Assembly (NCBI RefSeq): GCF_001437075.1
Contig: NZ_JQBX01000011.1
Coordinates: 16,157 to 80,156 of the forward strand
DNA length: 64,000 nt
Origin: Pediococcus stilesii
GTDB taxonomy: Bacteria; Bacillota; Bacilli; Lactobacillales; Lactobacillaceae
Direction: 5' to 3'
The notes beneath the pieces were generated by a model. It worked only from the letters and a program-made list of their open reading frames with translations, was not told where the DNA came from and searched no databases. Within the stretch, counting starts at the first letter, position 1; each line of letters starts with the position of its first letter. The position numbers and the translations under genes are program-made. This document shows positions 29,085 to 36,740 of this stretch, in pieces.

Positions 29085-30611
29085 ATGGGAAAAGTTATTA
29101 ATGTTATCGAACAAATCGATGCAATTGCAACAAAGCATCCAGATTGGATTGCATATGATTACTTAGGTGAAAAGAACACCTATGGAGAATTAAAAGCTTA
29201 TTCAGATAGCTTAGCTTCATATATACTGACGCGGGGAATTAAAGAAGAATCACCAATCATGGTGTATGGAGCACAGACCTTCAAGATGATTGCGACATTT
29301 CTTGGAATCGTTAAAAGTGGACATGCATACGTGCCAATTGATCGTCATTCTCCAGCAGAACGGTTAACAATGATTAACGAAATTGCTGAGCCGGGTCTTT
29401 GTATTGCAGTTGAAGATCTACCAATCTCGCTGAAAGATTTACCAATTCTAGAAGGTCAAGAATTAGTAGACGTCTTTGAGTCAAATAAAAGTGTCACACC
29501 AAATAGCTTTGTGACTGGTGATGATAATTACTACATTATCTTTACTTCTGGAACAACTGGTAAACCAAAGGGTGTTCAAATTAGTCATAACAATCTTTTG
29601 AGTTTTGTAAACTGGGAGGTTAATGATTTTGATTTGCCAGAACAACCAGCAACGCTATCTCAACCACCATATTCATTTGATCTATCCGTGATGGACTTGT
29701 ATCCAACGCTAGTTCTAGGTGGAACACTTAAAGCCATTCCAAAGCAAGTAACGGACGATTTTAAAAAGCTTTTTGAAGTTTTACCAACGTTAGGACTTAA
29801 CGTTTGGGTTTCAACACCATCATTTATGGATATTTGTCTTCTACAACCAACGTTTGACGCAGAACATTTTCCTGCATTAACGCGGTTCCTATTCTGTGGT
29901 GAAGAATTAACCCATGCGACTGCACAAGCGTTAAAACAACGTTTTCCAAACGCTAAGATTTTTAACACTTATGGCCCAACAGAAGCAACTGTCGCAGTTA
30001 CTTCAATTGAAATAACCGACGAAGTTCTAGAAAAGTACGATCGGTTACCAATTGGCCATCTAAAGGATGACACGGCTGGCTTTATTCTTGACGATAACGA
30101 AGACATTGCAAATGCGGGGACGGAAGGCGAACTTGTATTAGCTGGTCCAAGTGTTTCAAAAGGTTATCTAAATAATCAAGAAAAAACCGACGAGGCTTTC
30201 TTTGAATATGACGGACAACAAGCATATAAAACTGGTGATCTAACGGTTATGGATGAGGACGGAATGCTTTATTATCGTGGAAGAACTGATTTTCAGATTA
30301 AATTGCATGGTTACCGAATCGAGCTAGAAGAGGTCAACCATTATTTAAACAACGACCCACTAATTCAATCTGGGGTTGCTGTTCCTAAATATGGTAAGGA
30401 CAATAAGGTCGCTCAATTAGTGGCTTATGTTGTTCCTGAAAAGAATGATTTTGATTCACAAATAAAACTAACAGTGGCTATCAAGGATAGCTTAAAAGAT
30501 AATATGATGGAGTACATGGTGCCTAATCGTTTCATTTTTGTTGACAGTTTACCGCAGACGGCCAATGGAAAGATCGATATTAAGACTGTTATTGCAGAGG
30601 TTAACGCATAA
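29085..30611 (+). CDS. dltA: D-alanine--DltC carrier protein ligase DltA
   Basis: A 508-aa adenylating enzyme that activates D-Ala with ATP and loads it onto carrier DltC. ATP loop F-T-S-G-T-T-G-K-P-K-G at about 153-163, Y-G-P-T-E-A-T near 300, and the C-terminal catalytic lysine in A-N-G-K-I-D close to the end. Length is normal. It overlaps dltB by one base (TAATG), indicating coupled translation. Confidence 0.96.
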   Translation: MGKVINVIEQIDAIATKHPDWIAYDYLGEKNTYGELKAYSDSLASYILTRGIKEESPIMVYGAQTFKMIATFLGIVKSGHAYVPIDRHSPAERLTMINEIAEPGLCIAVEDLPISLKDLPILEGQELVDVFESNKSVTPNSFVTGDDNYYIIFTSGTTGKPKGVQISHNNLLSFVNWEVNDFDLPEQPATLSQPPYSFDLSVMDLYPTLVLGGTLKAIPKQVTDDFKKLFEVLPTLGLNVWVSTPSFMDICLLQPTFDAEHFPALTRFLFCGEELTHATAQALKQRFPNAKIFNTYGPTEATVAVTSIEITDEVLEKYDRLPIGHLKDDTAGFILDDNEDIANAGTEGELVLAGPSVSKGYLNNQEKTDEAFFEYDGQQAYKTGDLTVMDEDGMLYYRGRTDFQIKLHGYRIELEEVNHYLNNDPLIQSGVAVPKYGKDNKVAQLVAYVVPEKNDFDSQIKLTVAIKDSLKDNMMEYMVPNRFIFVDSLPQTANGKIDIKTVIAEVNA

Positions 30612-31807
30612 TGCCATCTTTGACACCATACGAAAATCCGGCATATTTTATTATGCTGGCGGTAGCCTTTATTCCAATCGTGATTGGAATGCTTTGGGGC
30701 AAAAGATTTCACTGGTATGAAATTTTAGTTTCATTGTTCTTTATTTTGCTAACCTTCGGGGGACCAAAATTTGAACAGGGAATTGCTTTAATTGGATACC
30801 TGGTATATGAAGTGATTTTGGTTTCACTTTATAATTTATATCGTAAGAAGAAAAATGACACATGGGTGTTTATTATTGCGGTTCTACTTGCGATTGCACC
30901 ACTAGTGGTGGTTAAATTAACCCCGTTATTACAGACGGGAGCGGCTTCGATTATCGGATTTTTAGGGATCAGTTATCTAACATTCAAAGCTGTTCAAACG
31001 GTAATGGAAATTCGTGATGGAGTACTGAAAGACTTCAATCCGTGGTTTTTCTTACAATTTATGGCGTTCTTCCCAACAATTTCCTCCGGTCCAATTGATC
31101 GTTATCGTCGTTTTAAAAAAGACTATGATACCGTTCCAGATCGAGAAAAGTATCTTGGGATGTTGGAAAAGGGATTACATTACATCTTTTTAGGATTTGT
31201 GTATAAGTTTATGTTGTCGTATTTCTTCGGAACATATCTTTATCCAAAGGTCCAACACATTGCTTTACAATCTCATGGTTTATCATGGGGATTATTGGGA
31301 GTAATGTACGTTTATAGTTTCTACTTATTCTTTGATTTTGCCGGATACAGTTTGTTTGCCGTCGCTACTAGTTACTTTATGGGAATTGAGACGCCAATGA
31401 ACTTTAATCAGCCGTTTAAATCTAGAAATATCAAAGAATTTTGGAATAGATGGCATATGACGCTGTCATTTTGGTTTAGAGACTACGTATATATGCGCTT
31501 AGTCTTCTTCTTCATGAAGCATAAAACGTTCAAAAATCCCAAAACGACTGCCAATATAACCTATATTTTAAACATGCTACTAATGGGATTTTGGCACGGT
31601 GAAACATGGTACTACATTTTATATGGATTGATCCATGGTGTAGCTTTAGTCGTTAACGATTGGTGGCTTGGATTTAAAAAGAAGAATCCAGGACGTTTTC
31701 CACATAATAAATTTACAGAATACTTTGCGATTTTTATAACGTTTAACTTTGTATGTTTCACGTTCTTGGTATTCTCAGGTTTTCTAGACAAACTATTTTT
31801 TCATTAA
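30611..31807 (+). CDS. dltB: MBOAT acyltransferase DltB
   Basis: A 398-aa membrane O-acyltransferase with about 11 helices that passes D-Ala from DltC across the membrane. The catalytic His is His329 in G-F-W-H-G-E-T-W; the conserved upstream F-W-N-R-W-H-M-T-L-S-F-W segment is at about 279-290. Third gene of the dlt operon, between dltA (one-base overlap) and dltC (21 bases). Confidence 0.96.
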   Translation: MPSLTPYENPAYFIMLAVAFIPIVIGMLWGKRFHWYEILVSLFFILLTFGGPKFEQGIALIGYLVYEVILVSLYNLYRKKKNDTWVFIIAVLLAIAPLVVVKLTPLLQTGAASIIGFLGISYLTFKAVQTVMEIRDGVLKDFNPWFFLQFMAFFPTISSGPIDRYRRFKKDYDTVPDREKYLGMLEKGLHYIFLGFVYKFMLSYFFGTYLYPKVQHIALQSHGLSWGLLGVMYVYSFYLFFDFAGYSLFAVATSYFMGIETPMNFNQPFKSRNIKEFWNRWHMTLSFWFRDYVYMRLVFFFMKHKTFKNPKTTANITYILNMLLMGFWHGETWYYILYGLIHGVALVVNDWWLGFKKKNPGRFPHNKFTEYFAIFITFNFVCFTFLVFSGFLDKLFFH

Positions 31808-31828
31808 TATAAAGGGGAGTAAATAATT

Positions 31829-32062
31829 ATGGACACAAAAGAAACAGTATTAAACATTCTAGCGGATTTAACAGGTAATGATGTTAGCGGAAGTATGGAT
31901 GAAAATCTATTTGACTCAGGATTGCTTGATTCAATGGGAACTGTTCAACTATTACTTCAACTTCAAACAGAATTAGGAATTGAAGCACCAGTTTCAGAAT
32001 TTGAACGAAGCGAATGGGATACACCAAATAAAATTATCGCAAAAGTTGAGGAATTACAGTAG
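31829..32062 (+). CDS. dltC: D-alanyl carrier protein DltC
   Basis: A 77-aa acyl-carrier-type protein. The phosphopantetheine attachment serine is Ser35 in L-L-D-S-M-G. It is made active by AcpS-type transferase and carries D-Ala as a thioester from DltA to DltB. Length and position are as in other dlt operons. Confidence 0.96.
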   Translation: MDTKETVLNILADLTGNDVSGSMDENLFDSGLLDSMGTVQLLLQLQTELGIEAPVSEFERSEWDTPNKIIAKVEELQ

Positions 32063-32064
32063 TC

Positions 32065-33348
32065 GTGGGAAAAAAACTATGGATGATATTTGGTCCGTTA
32101 GTGGTGGCTGCCGTTGTTTTGATTGGACTTTTATTTTCCCCATTCAAAATAAACCGGATCAATTCAATAATTGAAAAACAAGCAGCAACGTCACTTTCGC
32201 CCAATATTTTAAAAGGTGATTCGGTTAAGAAAGCGGCATTGTCAAAAAAATATTATGTGCCATTTTTCGGTTCATCTGAGTTTTCACGATTTGATTTAAC
32301 GCATCCATCTGTTATTTCAGAAAAATATGATTGGAATTTCCGTCCGTTCTTAATGGGGGCAGCGGGAACCCAGTCGTTAACGCATTTTTTCCAGATGCAA
32401 GGGGTAAATAAGCAGCTGAAAAATAAAAAAGCGGTTTTTGTTATTTCACCACAATGGTTTGTAAAAAATGGTGCAGATCCGCAAGCATTTTCATTCTATT
32501 TTTCTCAATTACAGGCGGTCAATTTTCTTCAAAATCAAACGGGAAATGAGAGCGATCGGTATGCTGCAAGGCGCTTACTAAAGATTTCGCGCGGTACTGA
32601 AGGTACTAATAGCGAAGTAACCGGAGCTTTGCAGAAGGTTAGTCAAGGTAAAAAGCTGTCTGGTACAGAAAAAACGTATTTAAAATACTACAAACGTTTG
32701 CTATCACATGAAGACCAACTGTTTTCTGATTTTAGCCTAAAGGGTGGAAATGAAGATAAAGTTAATAAGCAGCTTAAGAATTTGCCGGATAACGAATCAG
32801 ATAGTTTGATTCGTCAGGCAATTACTAAGCAAGCTAAACAACAAACTTCTAGCAACAATTTTGGAATTAAGAATTCGTTTTATAACCAACGCTTGAAGAA
32901 GCGCATTAAATCCTTCAAGGGGATGGAAAAGAACTTTAACTATACAAAATCACCTGAATTTTCAGATTTCCAGTTGGTTCTAAACCAATTTGCTAAGGAT
33001 AACACGGACGTCTTATTTATTATTCCACCTGTAAATGAAAAGTGGGCTAAATATGTGGGACTTTCAGAAAATATGCTTAACGGATTCAACAAAAAGATTA
33101 ATTATCAATTGAAGAGCCAAGGTTTTAACAACATCGTTGATTTATCCAAAGATGGATCTAAGCGATACTTCATGCAAGATACGATTCATCTTGGATGGAA
33201 CGGATGGTTTGCAGTTGATCAAAAAATTAAGTCATTTATCGATGAGGATTCAAAAAACGAAACTCATCAATTGAACGATAAATTCTATGATACAACATGG
33301 CAGAAACTTGATCCAAGGGACTTAAACACTTATATTAAAGATAATTAG
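32065..33348 (+). CDS. dltD: D-alanyl-lipoteichoic acid biosynthesis protein DltD
   Basis: 427 aa with one N-terminal membrane helix (about 4-22) and an extracellular SGNH-like domain. It has G-S-S-E-F-S-R (nucleophile serine, about 70-76) and a late D-T-I-H-L-G-W-N-G-W with the Asp-x-x-His pair (about 373-382). It is the extracellular transferase step of D-alanylation. The start GTG lies 2 bases after dltC; the gagg ribosome site is inside dltC, about 13 bases upstream. Confidence 0.95.
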   Translation: MGKKLWMIFGPLVVAAVVLIGLLFSPFKINRINSIIEKQAATSLSPNILKGDSVKKAALSKKYYVPFFGSSEFSRFDLTHPSVISEKYDWNFRPFLMGAAGTQSLTHFFQMQGVNKQLKNKKAVFVISPQWFVKNGADPQAFSFYFSQLQAVNFLQNQTGNESDRYAARRLLKISRGTEGTNSEVTGALQKVSQGKKLSGTEKTYLKYYKRLLSHEDQLFSDFSLKGGNEDKVNKQLKNLPDNESDSLIRQAITKQAKQQTSSNNFGIKNSFYNQRLKKRIKSFKGMEKNFNYTKSPEFSDFQLVLNQFAKDNTDVLFIIPPVNEKWAKYVGLSENMLNGFNKKINYQLKSQGFNNIVDLSKDGSKRYFMQDTIHLGWNGWFAVDQKIKSFIDEDSKNETHQLNDKFYDTTWQKLDPRDLNTYIKDN

Positions 33349-33367
33349 TCGCTTTTAGTTTATAATG

Positions 33368-33407
33368 AAAGGAGAATGAACCCGTTTCTGGGCTCGCTCC
33401 TTTTTTT
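33368..33407 (+). terminator. Terminator of dlt operon
   Basis: Outer stem aaaggag/ctccttt (33368-33374 with 33397-33403) and inner ccc/ggg pairs, then a T-run. Confidence 0.82.
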
Positions 33408-33448
33408 AATCACCTTAATTACTTAATACAATAAAACGGAGGAACTGA

Positions 33449-34279
33449 ATGAGAGATAAAAGTTTTAGATTAATCGGTCAATTTGCCATCATGCTAATCG
33501 CACTTGAAGTATTAGCAGTTAGTATTAACATGTTCTACTCACCCCATAATGTCGCCGCCGGGGGAGCAACGGGGATATCAATCCTGTTAGAAGATGCCTT
33601 GGGATGGAATAAAGCACTCGTCGTATTCATTATTAACGTTTTCATGCTAGTGATGTCATACGTTACCTTAGGAAAAGAAACAACCGCCAGGATTACAATT
33701 GGAAGTTTGTTGTTGCCAGTTTGTATGGCAATCACTCCCAACATCAGTTTGGTTTCTGATCGGACGCTAGCGGTAATTGTTGGTGGAGCGTTATATGCAA
33801 TTGGAGTAGCTCTGCTGTACCAGATCGATGCTTCTAGCGGTGGGACAACGGTGCCACCGTTGATTCTAAAAAAATATTTCAATTTCAAAACTTCCGTCAG
33901 CTTGTTAGTAATTGATACAATCGTCTGCGTGATGAATATTTTTGGCTCAGGAATTGAAGCATTTATTTTGGCGCTCTTTTCTTCTGTGATTACTTTGCTA
34001 ATAATGAACTACATCGAGACCGGTGTTGATCGTAAAAAAAGTGTTTATATAATGAGCAGTAAGTTAGAAGAAGTCGAAGAAATTATTTCAGAGTCCTTGG
34101 ATCAAAGCTATACTAGCATTGATGTTCAAGGTGGCTTTTCTGGCGATAACAAAAGAATGTTGATGCTGGTGGTTGAAAATTCAGAATATCACCGCATCAT
34201 CGAAAGAATTAGAAAAATTGATCCAAAGGCGTTCATTTTGACTAATAATGTGGCCGAAGTTCACGGGGGACAGTACTAA
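33449..34279 (+). CDS. YitT family membrane protein
   Basis: 276 aa: five or six N-terminal membrane helices (about 10-190) followed by a DUF2179-type soluble domain (about 205-276, Y-I-M-S-S-K...I-T...V-A-E-V-H-G). Conserved S-P-H-N-V-A-A-G-G-A-T-G and D-A-S-S-G-G-T-T segments support the family. Function in bacteria is not established. Single gene with aacggagg upstream and a long bidirectional hairpin after it. Confidence 0.88.
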   Translation: MRDKSFRLIGQFAIMLIALEVLAVSINMFYSPHNVAAGGATGISILLEDALGWNKALVVFIINVFMLVMSYVTLGKETTARITIGSLLLPVCMAITPNISLVSDRTLAVIVGGALYAIGVALLYQIDASSGGTTVPPLILKKYFNFKTSVSLLVIDTIVCVMNIFGSGIEAFILALFSSVITLLIMNYIETGVDRKKSVYIMSSKLEEVEEIISESLDQSYTSIDVQGGFSGDNKRMLMLVVENSEYHRIIERIRKIDPKAFILTNNVAEVHGGQY

Positions 34280-34320
34280 TTAGTAGTACTCCGTAAGCAA
34301 AAAATTAAATTAGAGCATAT

Positions 34321-34402
34321 AAAAAAGCACTGCTTTTTTCAAATATCCACCGACGGACGATCTTAAGTCGGAAAACTGTTTGAAAAATTCAGTGCTTTTT
34401 TT
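34321..34402. terminator. Long bidirectional terminator hairpin
   Basis: Outer stem aaaaaagcactg/cagtgctttttt (34321-34332 with 34390-34401), a second stem ttttttcaaa with tttgaaaaat (34334-34343 with 34379-34388) and an inner ccgac/gtcgg (34350-34354 with 34367-34371). It serves the convergent yitT-like and FAD-protein genes. Confidence 0.88.
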
Positions 34403-34423
34403 GTACATCTGAGTTCAGGTATT

Positions 34424-35875
34424 TTACTCCATTGCCTTTTTAACAATTTGACCGGCAATCATATCAGCCATTCGTAAACGAACATCATTAACGCCTGGAA
34501 TCGGGGCACCATTTGTTAGCCAGTGCCGATTTTCTGTGGAAAGTCCCCACATGAAGAACTGAGGGACAACTTTTCCATCTGGTGTAACCAGCTCGGCCGT
34601 TTCGGTCGTTACGTCAAGCGCACCCGTTTTAAGTGTCGAGCCGTCCTTTAAATGTAAAGAATAAATTCTGGCCAAGTTATTAGCTAGTAAATTCTTTATT
34701 AACACGTTGCGAGTCGTATTAGCGTTGGGTTGCGGTAAACGACCTTCAATTAGGACATTTCCACTATAGTGCTTCTTATCGCTTAAAAGAGACGAATAAG
34801 TGTCAAAATGATCATCAACTTCTTCGACAACCATTCCAGGACCAATTAAGGTTAAAACGCCAGCCTTAATTAAGGCCAACATTTGTTCAACACGAAATGC
34901 AGGAGGTCCAACGGCTAAAAAGTTATTCATTGGATTAAACTGTTTTAAAACGTACTTAACGTAGTCGTCATCACTAATTAGTTCGTAAGTAACGACTTTA
35001 CGAATGTTAGATCGAAGCTCACGCAGCTTCTCCATTGCGCTTGAAAAAGGAGCAGTTTTATTACCTTCGTTAGCGAGCTTGATATCTTTTTCGAGATAGT
35101 CTTTGACAAATTTGGTAAACATTGTAGTATCCGTAATGTTGGCCGGAATTGGGTTTGCCCACTTCGCCCAATCAACGCGTTCACTTTGTTTGATATCATA
35201 CTTATCTAAAACTTTCTTAAAACTGTCAGTACTGTCGGCAAGTTCGCTTTCAAAGGTTTTACGATCGATATCAGGATAGCTAGCATTGACTAGAGCAACG
35301 TAATAGGCGAGTTCGACATCTAACATGATGCGATTCAAGAATTCTTGCCCGGTTATTTTTTTATTTTGAAGAACAAGTCGATTAACATATTCATTCGAAA
35401 GGAAGTAGCGTGGATACGTTTCGCCAACTTTTTTCTGATCTAATCCTCGAGCATGGTACGGCAGACCGCGCCGAGAACTAGCGTAAACGGTCGGCTCATC
35501 GCCTGAACGAGTGTATGTGAGTTCACCCTGTTCATCGCGGGTAAATGTACCACCACGGCGTTCGGTTAATTCAGCCAGGTAATCGATAAAGCTTAAACCT
35601 AGGCCACGGATAATCACATGATCGCTGGGAGCAACGTCATCAACGTCGACTTCGGCTGGATATCGAATCGGAACATACTTTAAGTGATGTTCACTTGCAA
35701 ACTTTTTAATATCAATTTCTTCTTTGTTAGGTTCATCCGCACCTTCGCCAAGAAAAGCTGAGATGGCATCAACTTGGAAAGCCGCTTCGTCTGTAATTAA
35801 AACGTATTGATCCTTATCTGGTTGAACGTTATTAACCGTTTCTTGATAAAGTTCAATCGAAAAGTTAGCAGGCAT
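34424..35875 (-). pseudogene. FAD/NAD(P)-binding protein, C-terminal part (after frameshift)
   Basis: Encodes 483 aa that continue the preceding fragment in a different frame. Identifiable sections are H-V-I-I-R-G-L-G-L-S-F-I-D near residues 87-99 and G-P-P-A-F-R-V-E-Q, matching the FAD-NAD(P)-binding (NAD_binding_9) type proteins of lactobacilli. The predicted ATG (M-P-A-N) lies inside what should be continuous coding sequence. Adding one A to the six-A run at minus-strand 35883-35878 would fuse both parts into one 622-aa protein. The oxidoreductase substrate is unknown. Confidence 0.75.
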
Positions 35876-36291
35876 CCTTTTTTAACGTGTGCAAAGAACC
35901 ATTGTTGATAGATTCCAAATAAGGCACGCGAGCTGTAGGAATACTTGGTTAGATTTGTAACTTCGTCTAGTAAGAGACTTTGATGTTTGAAATCATGGTC
36001 GCGAATAAAGTCGGGACCAATGCTTGTTGACCATTCGTAGAGCGTGGGTCCAAAGTGCGGTTTACCTTCCATCTGGATCGAGTCATCCGTGAATAACGTG
36101 ATCTTAGATGCAAGTGAGTTCATTTTTAATTCGTGATTTTGGTTAGGATTCCAAACACGTCCACCAATACCAAAAGGATCAAATATAAGAATTCGAACGT
36201 CTTTAGTCCAACGACGATCCAAGGCCCAGTAAACAAGACGTTCCAGAGCCATTAGATTCCGTGGGCCGGCGCCGATAAGTGCTATTTTCAT
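35797..36291 (-). pseudogene. FAD/NAD(P)-binding protein, N-terminal part (before frameshift)
   Basis: 164 aa. It starts with a Rossmann fold I-A-L-I-G-A-G-P-R-N-L (dinucleotide-binding G-x-G-x-x-N) and has G-G-R-V-W-N-P and a conserved F-D-P-F-G-I-G. Homology runs to about residue 137 (F-F-A-H-V-K-K); the last 27 residues (G-C-L-L-T-F...) are out-of-frame nonsense overlapping the next frame. ATG 36291 is preferred: ggtgg lies 8 bases upstream, while the longer GTG at 36303 has no usable site. The gene is either broken or uses -1 slippage on A6. Confidence 0.75.
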
Positions 36292-36417
36292 TGTATTGTC
36301 CACCCCGTTTATTAATTACCATCATAATATCATAATAATTAAAAATTCCGTAGCGTAACGTTCGAAACGTTTTCACATGATACTATTAAATAATTTATTC
36401 TTCGCATTATTTTTCGT

Positions 36418-36446
36418 TTGACAAAAAATAAGTGATTGTGTATTCT
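36418..36446 (+). promoter_or_regulatory. Sigma-A promoter of leader/oppA-like unit
   Basis: TTGACA (36418-36423), 17-base spacer, TATTCT (36441-36446). Transcription would begin near 36453, giving a leader of about 290 bases before the lipoprotein gene. Confidence 0.75.
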
Positions 36447-36478
36447 TGAAAGTGAAATAAAAACAAGGAGTGATTGCT

Positions 36479-36559
36479 GTGTTCTTTACTAATGCCAAAA
36501 GTGCAGATTGCGCAACATGTTGTCATCAAGATAACATGTTATTTGGCAGGCGTAAATAA
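36479..36559 (+). CDS. Leader peptide 1, 26 codons with Cys cluster
   Basis: A short frame starting at GTG 36479 with a perfect aaggag at an 8-base distance (36465-36470), about 26 bases after the predicted transcription start. Residues 10-16 are D-C-A-T-C-C-H, so three Cys codons (tgc, tgt, tgt) fall within five; the peptide ends basic (G-R-R-K). The two adjacent Cys codons lie in the 5' arm of a 10-bp hairpin (36514-36523 with 36531-36540). The quality of the ribosome site and the codon cluster suggest a ribosome-stalling leader peptide that senses charged tRNA-Cys. Translation is not proven. Confidence 0.6.
   Translation: MFFTNAKSADCATCCHQDNMLFGRRK
36514..36540 (+). promoter_or_regulatory. 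Hairpin covering the Cys codons of leader peptide 1
   Basis: Arms aacatgttgt (36514-36523) and ataacatgtt (36531-36540) pair over 10 bp with one G-T wobble and a 7-base loop. A ribosome stalled on the Cys codons would cover the 5' arm, as in classical amino-acid attenuators. Confidence 0.55.
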
Positions 36560-36607
36560 CGGAGTCACTCAACGATTAAGGGCACATTCGGCAGATTGTG
36601 TCAGTTG

Positions 36608-36648
36608 AACCGGTTAATTACACTGCGGTGTAGTTAGCCGGTTTTTTG
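36608..36648 (+). terminator. Leader terminator upstream of oppA-like gene
   Basis: A 16-bp stem (36608-36623 with 36628-36643, two G-T wobbles), tetraloop tgcg and a T-run. It lies inside the leader, between the two Cys-rich short frames and before the lipoprotein gene, so it must be conditionally read through. Confidence 0.9.
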
Positions 36649-36662
36649 TTTACGAGGACGTG

Positions 36663-36713
36663 ATGACAGTGGAATCTGAATGTAGTTGTTGTAGTACAAA
36701 GAAGAGCAATTGA
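36663..36713 (+). CDS. Leader peptide 2, 16 codons with Cys cluster
   Basis: A frame of 16 codons from ATG 36663 (gagg 5 bases upstream at 36654-36657; an in-frame GTG precedes it) to TGA 36711-36713. Its sequence contains E-C-S-C-C-S: again three Cys codons within four, followed by a basic tail (K-K-S-N). It lies after the terminator and ends 27 bases before the lipoprotein ATG, so it could couple or gate translation of that gene. Two unrelated short frames both with clustered Cys codons are unlikely to be chance. Confidence 0.5.
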   Translation: MTVESECSCCSTKKSN

Positions 36714-36740
36714 TAAAAAGATAGTTTGGGGAGAAGAAAG

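Noticed and set aside
36453..36740. T-box riboswitch before the OppA-like gene
   Set aside because: The conserved T-box sequence (AGGGTGGNACCGCG type) is absent; the leader has short Cys-rich frames and a terminator instead.
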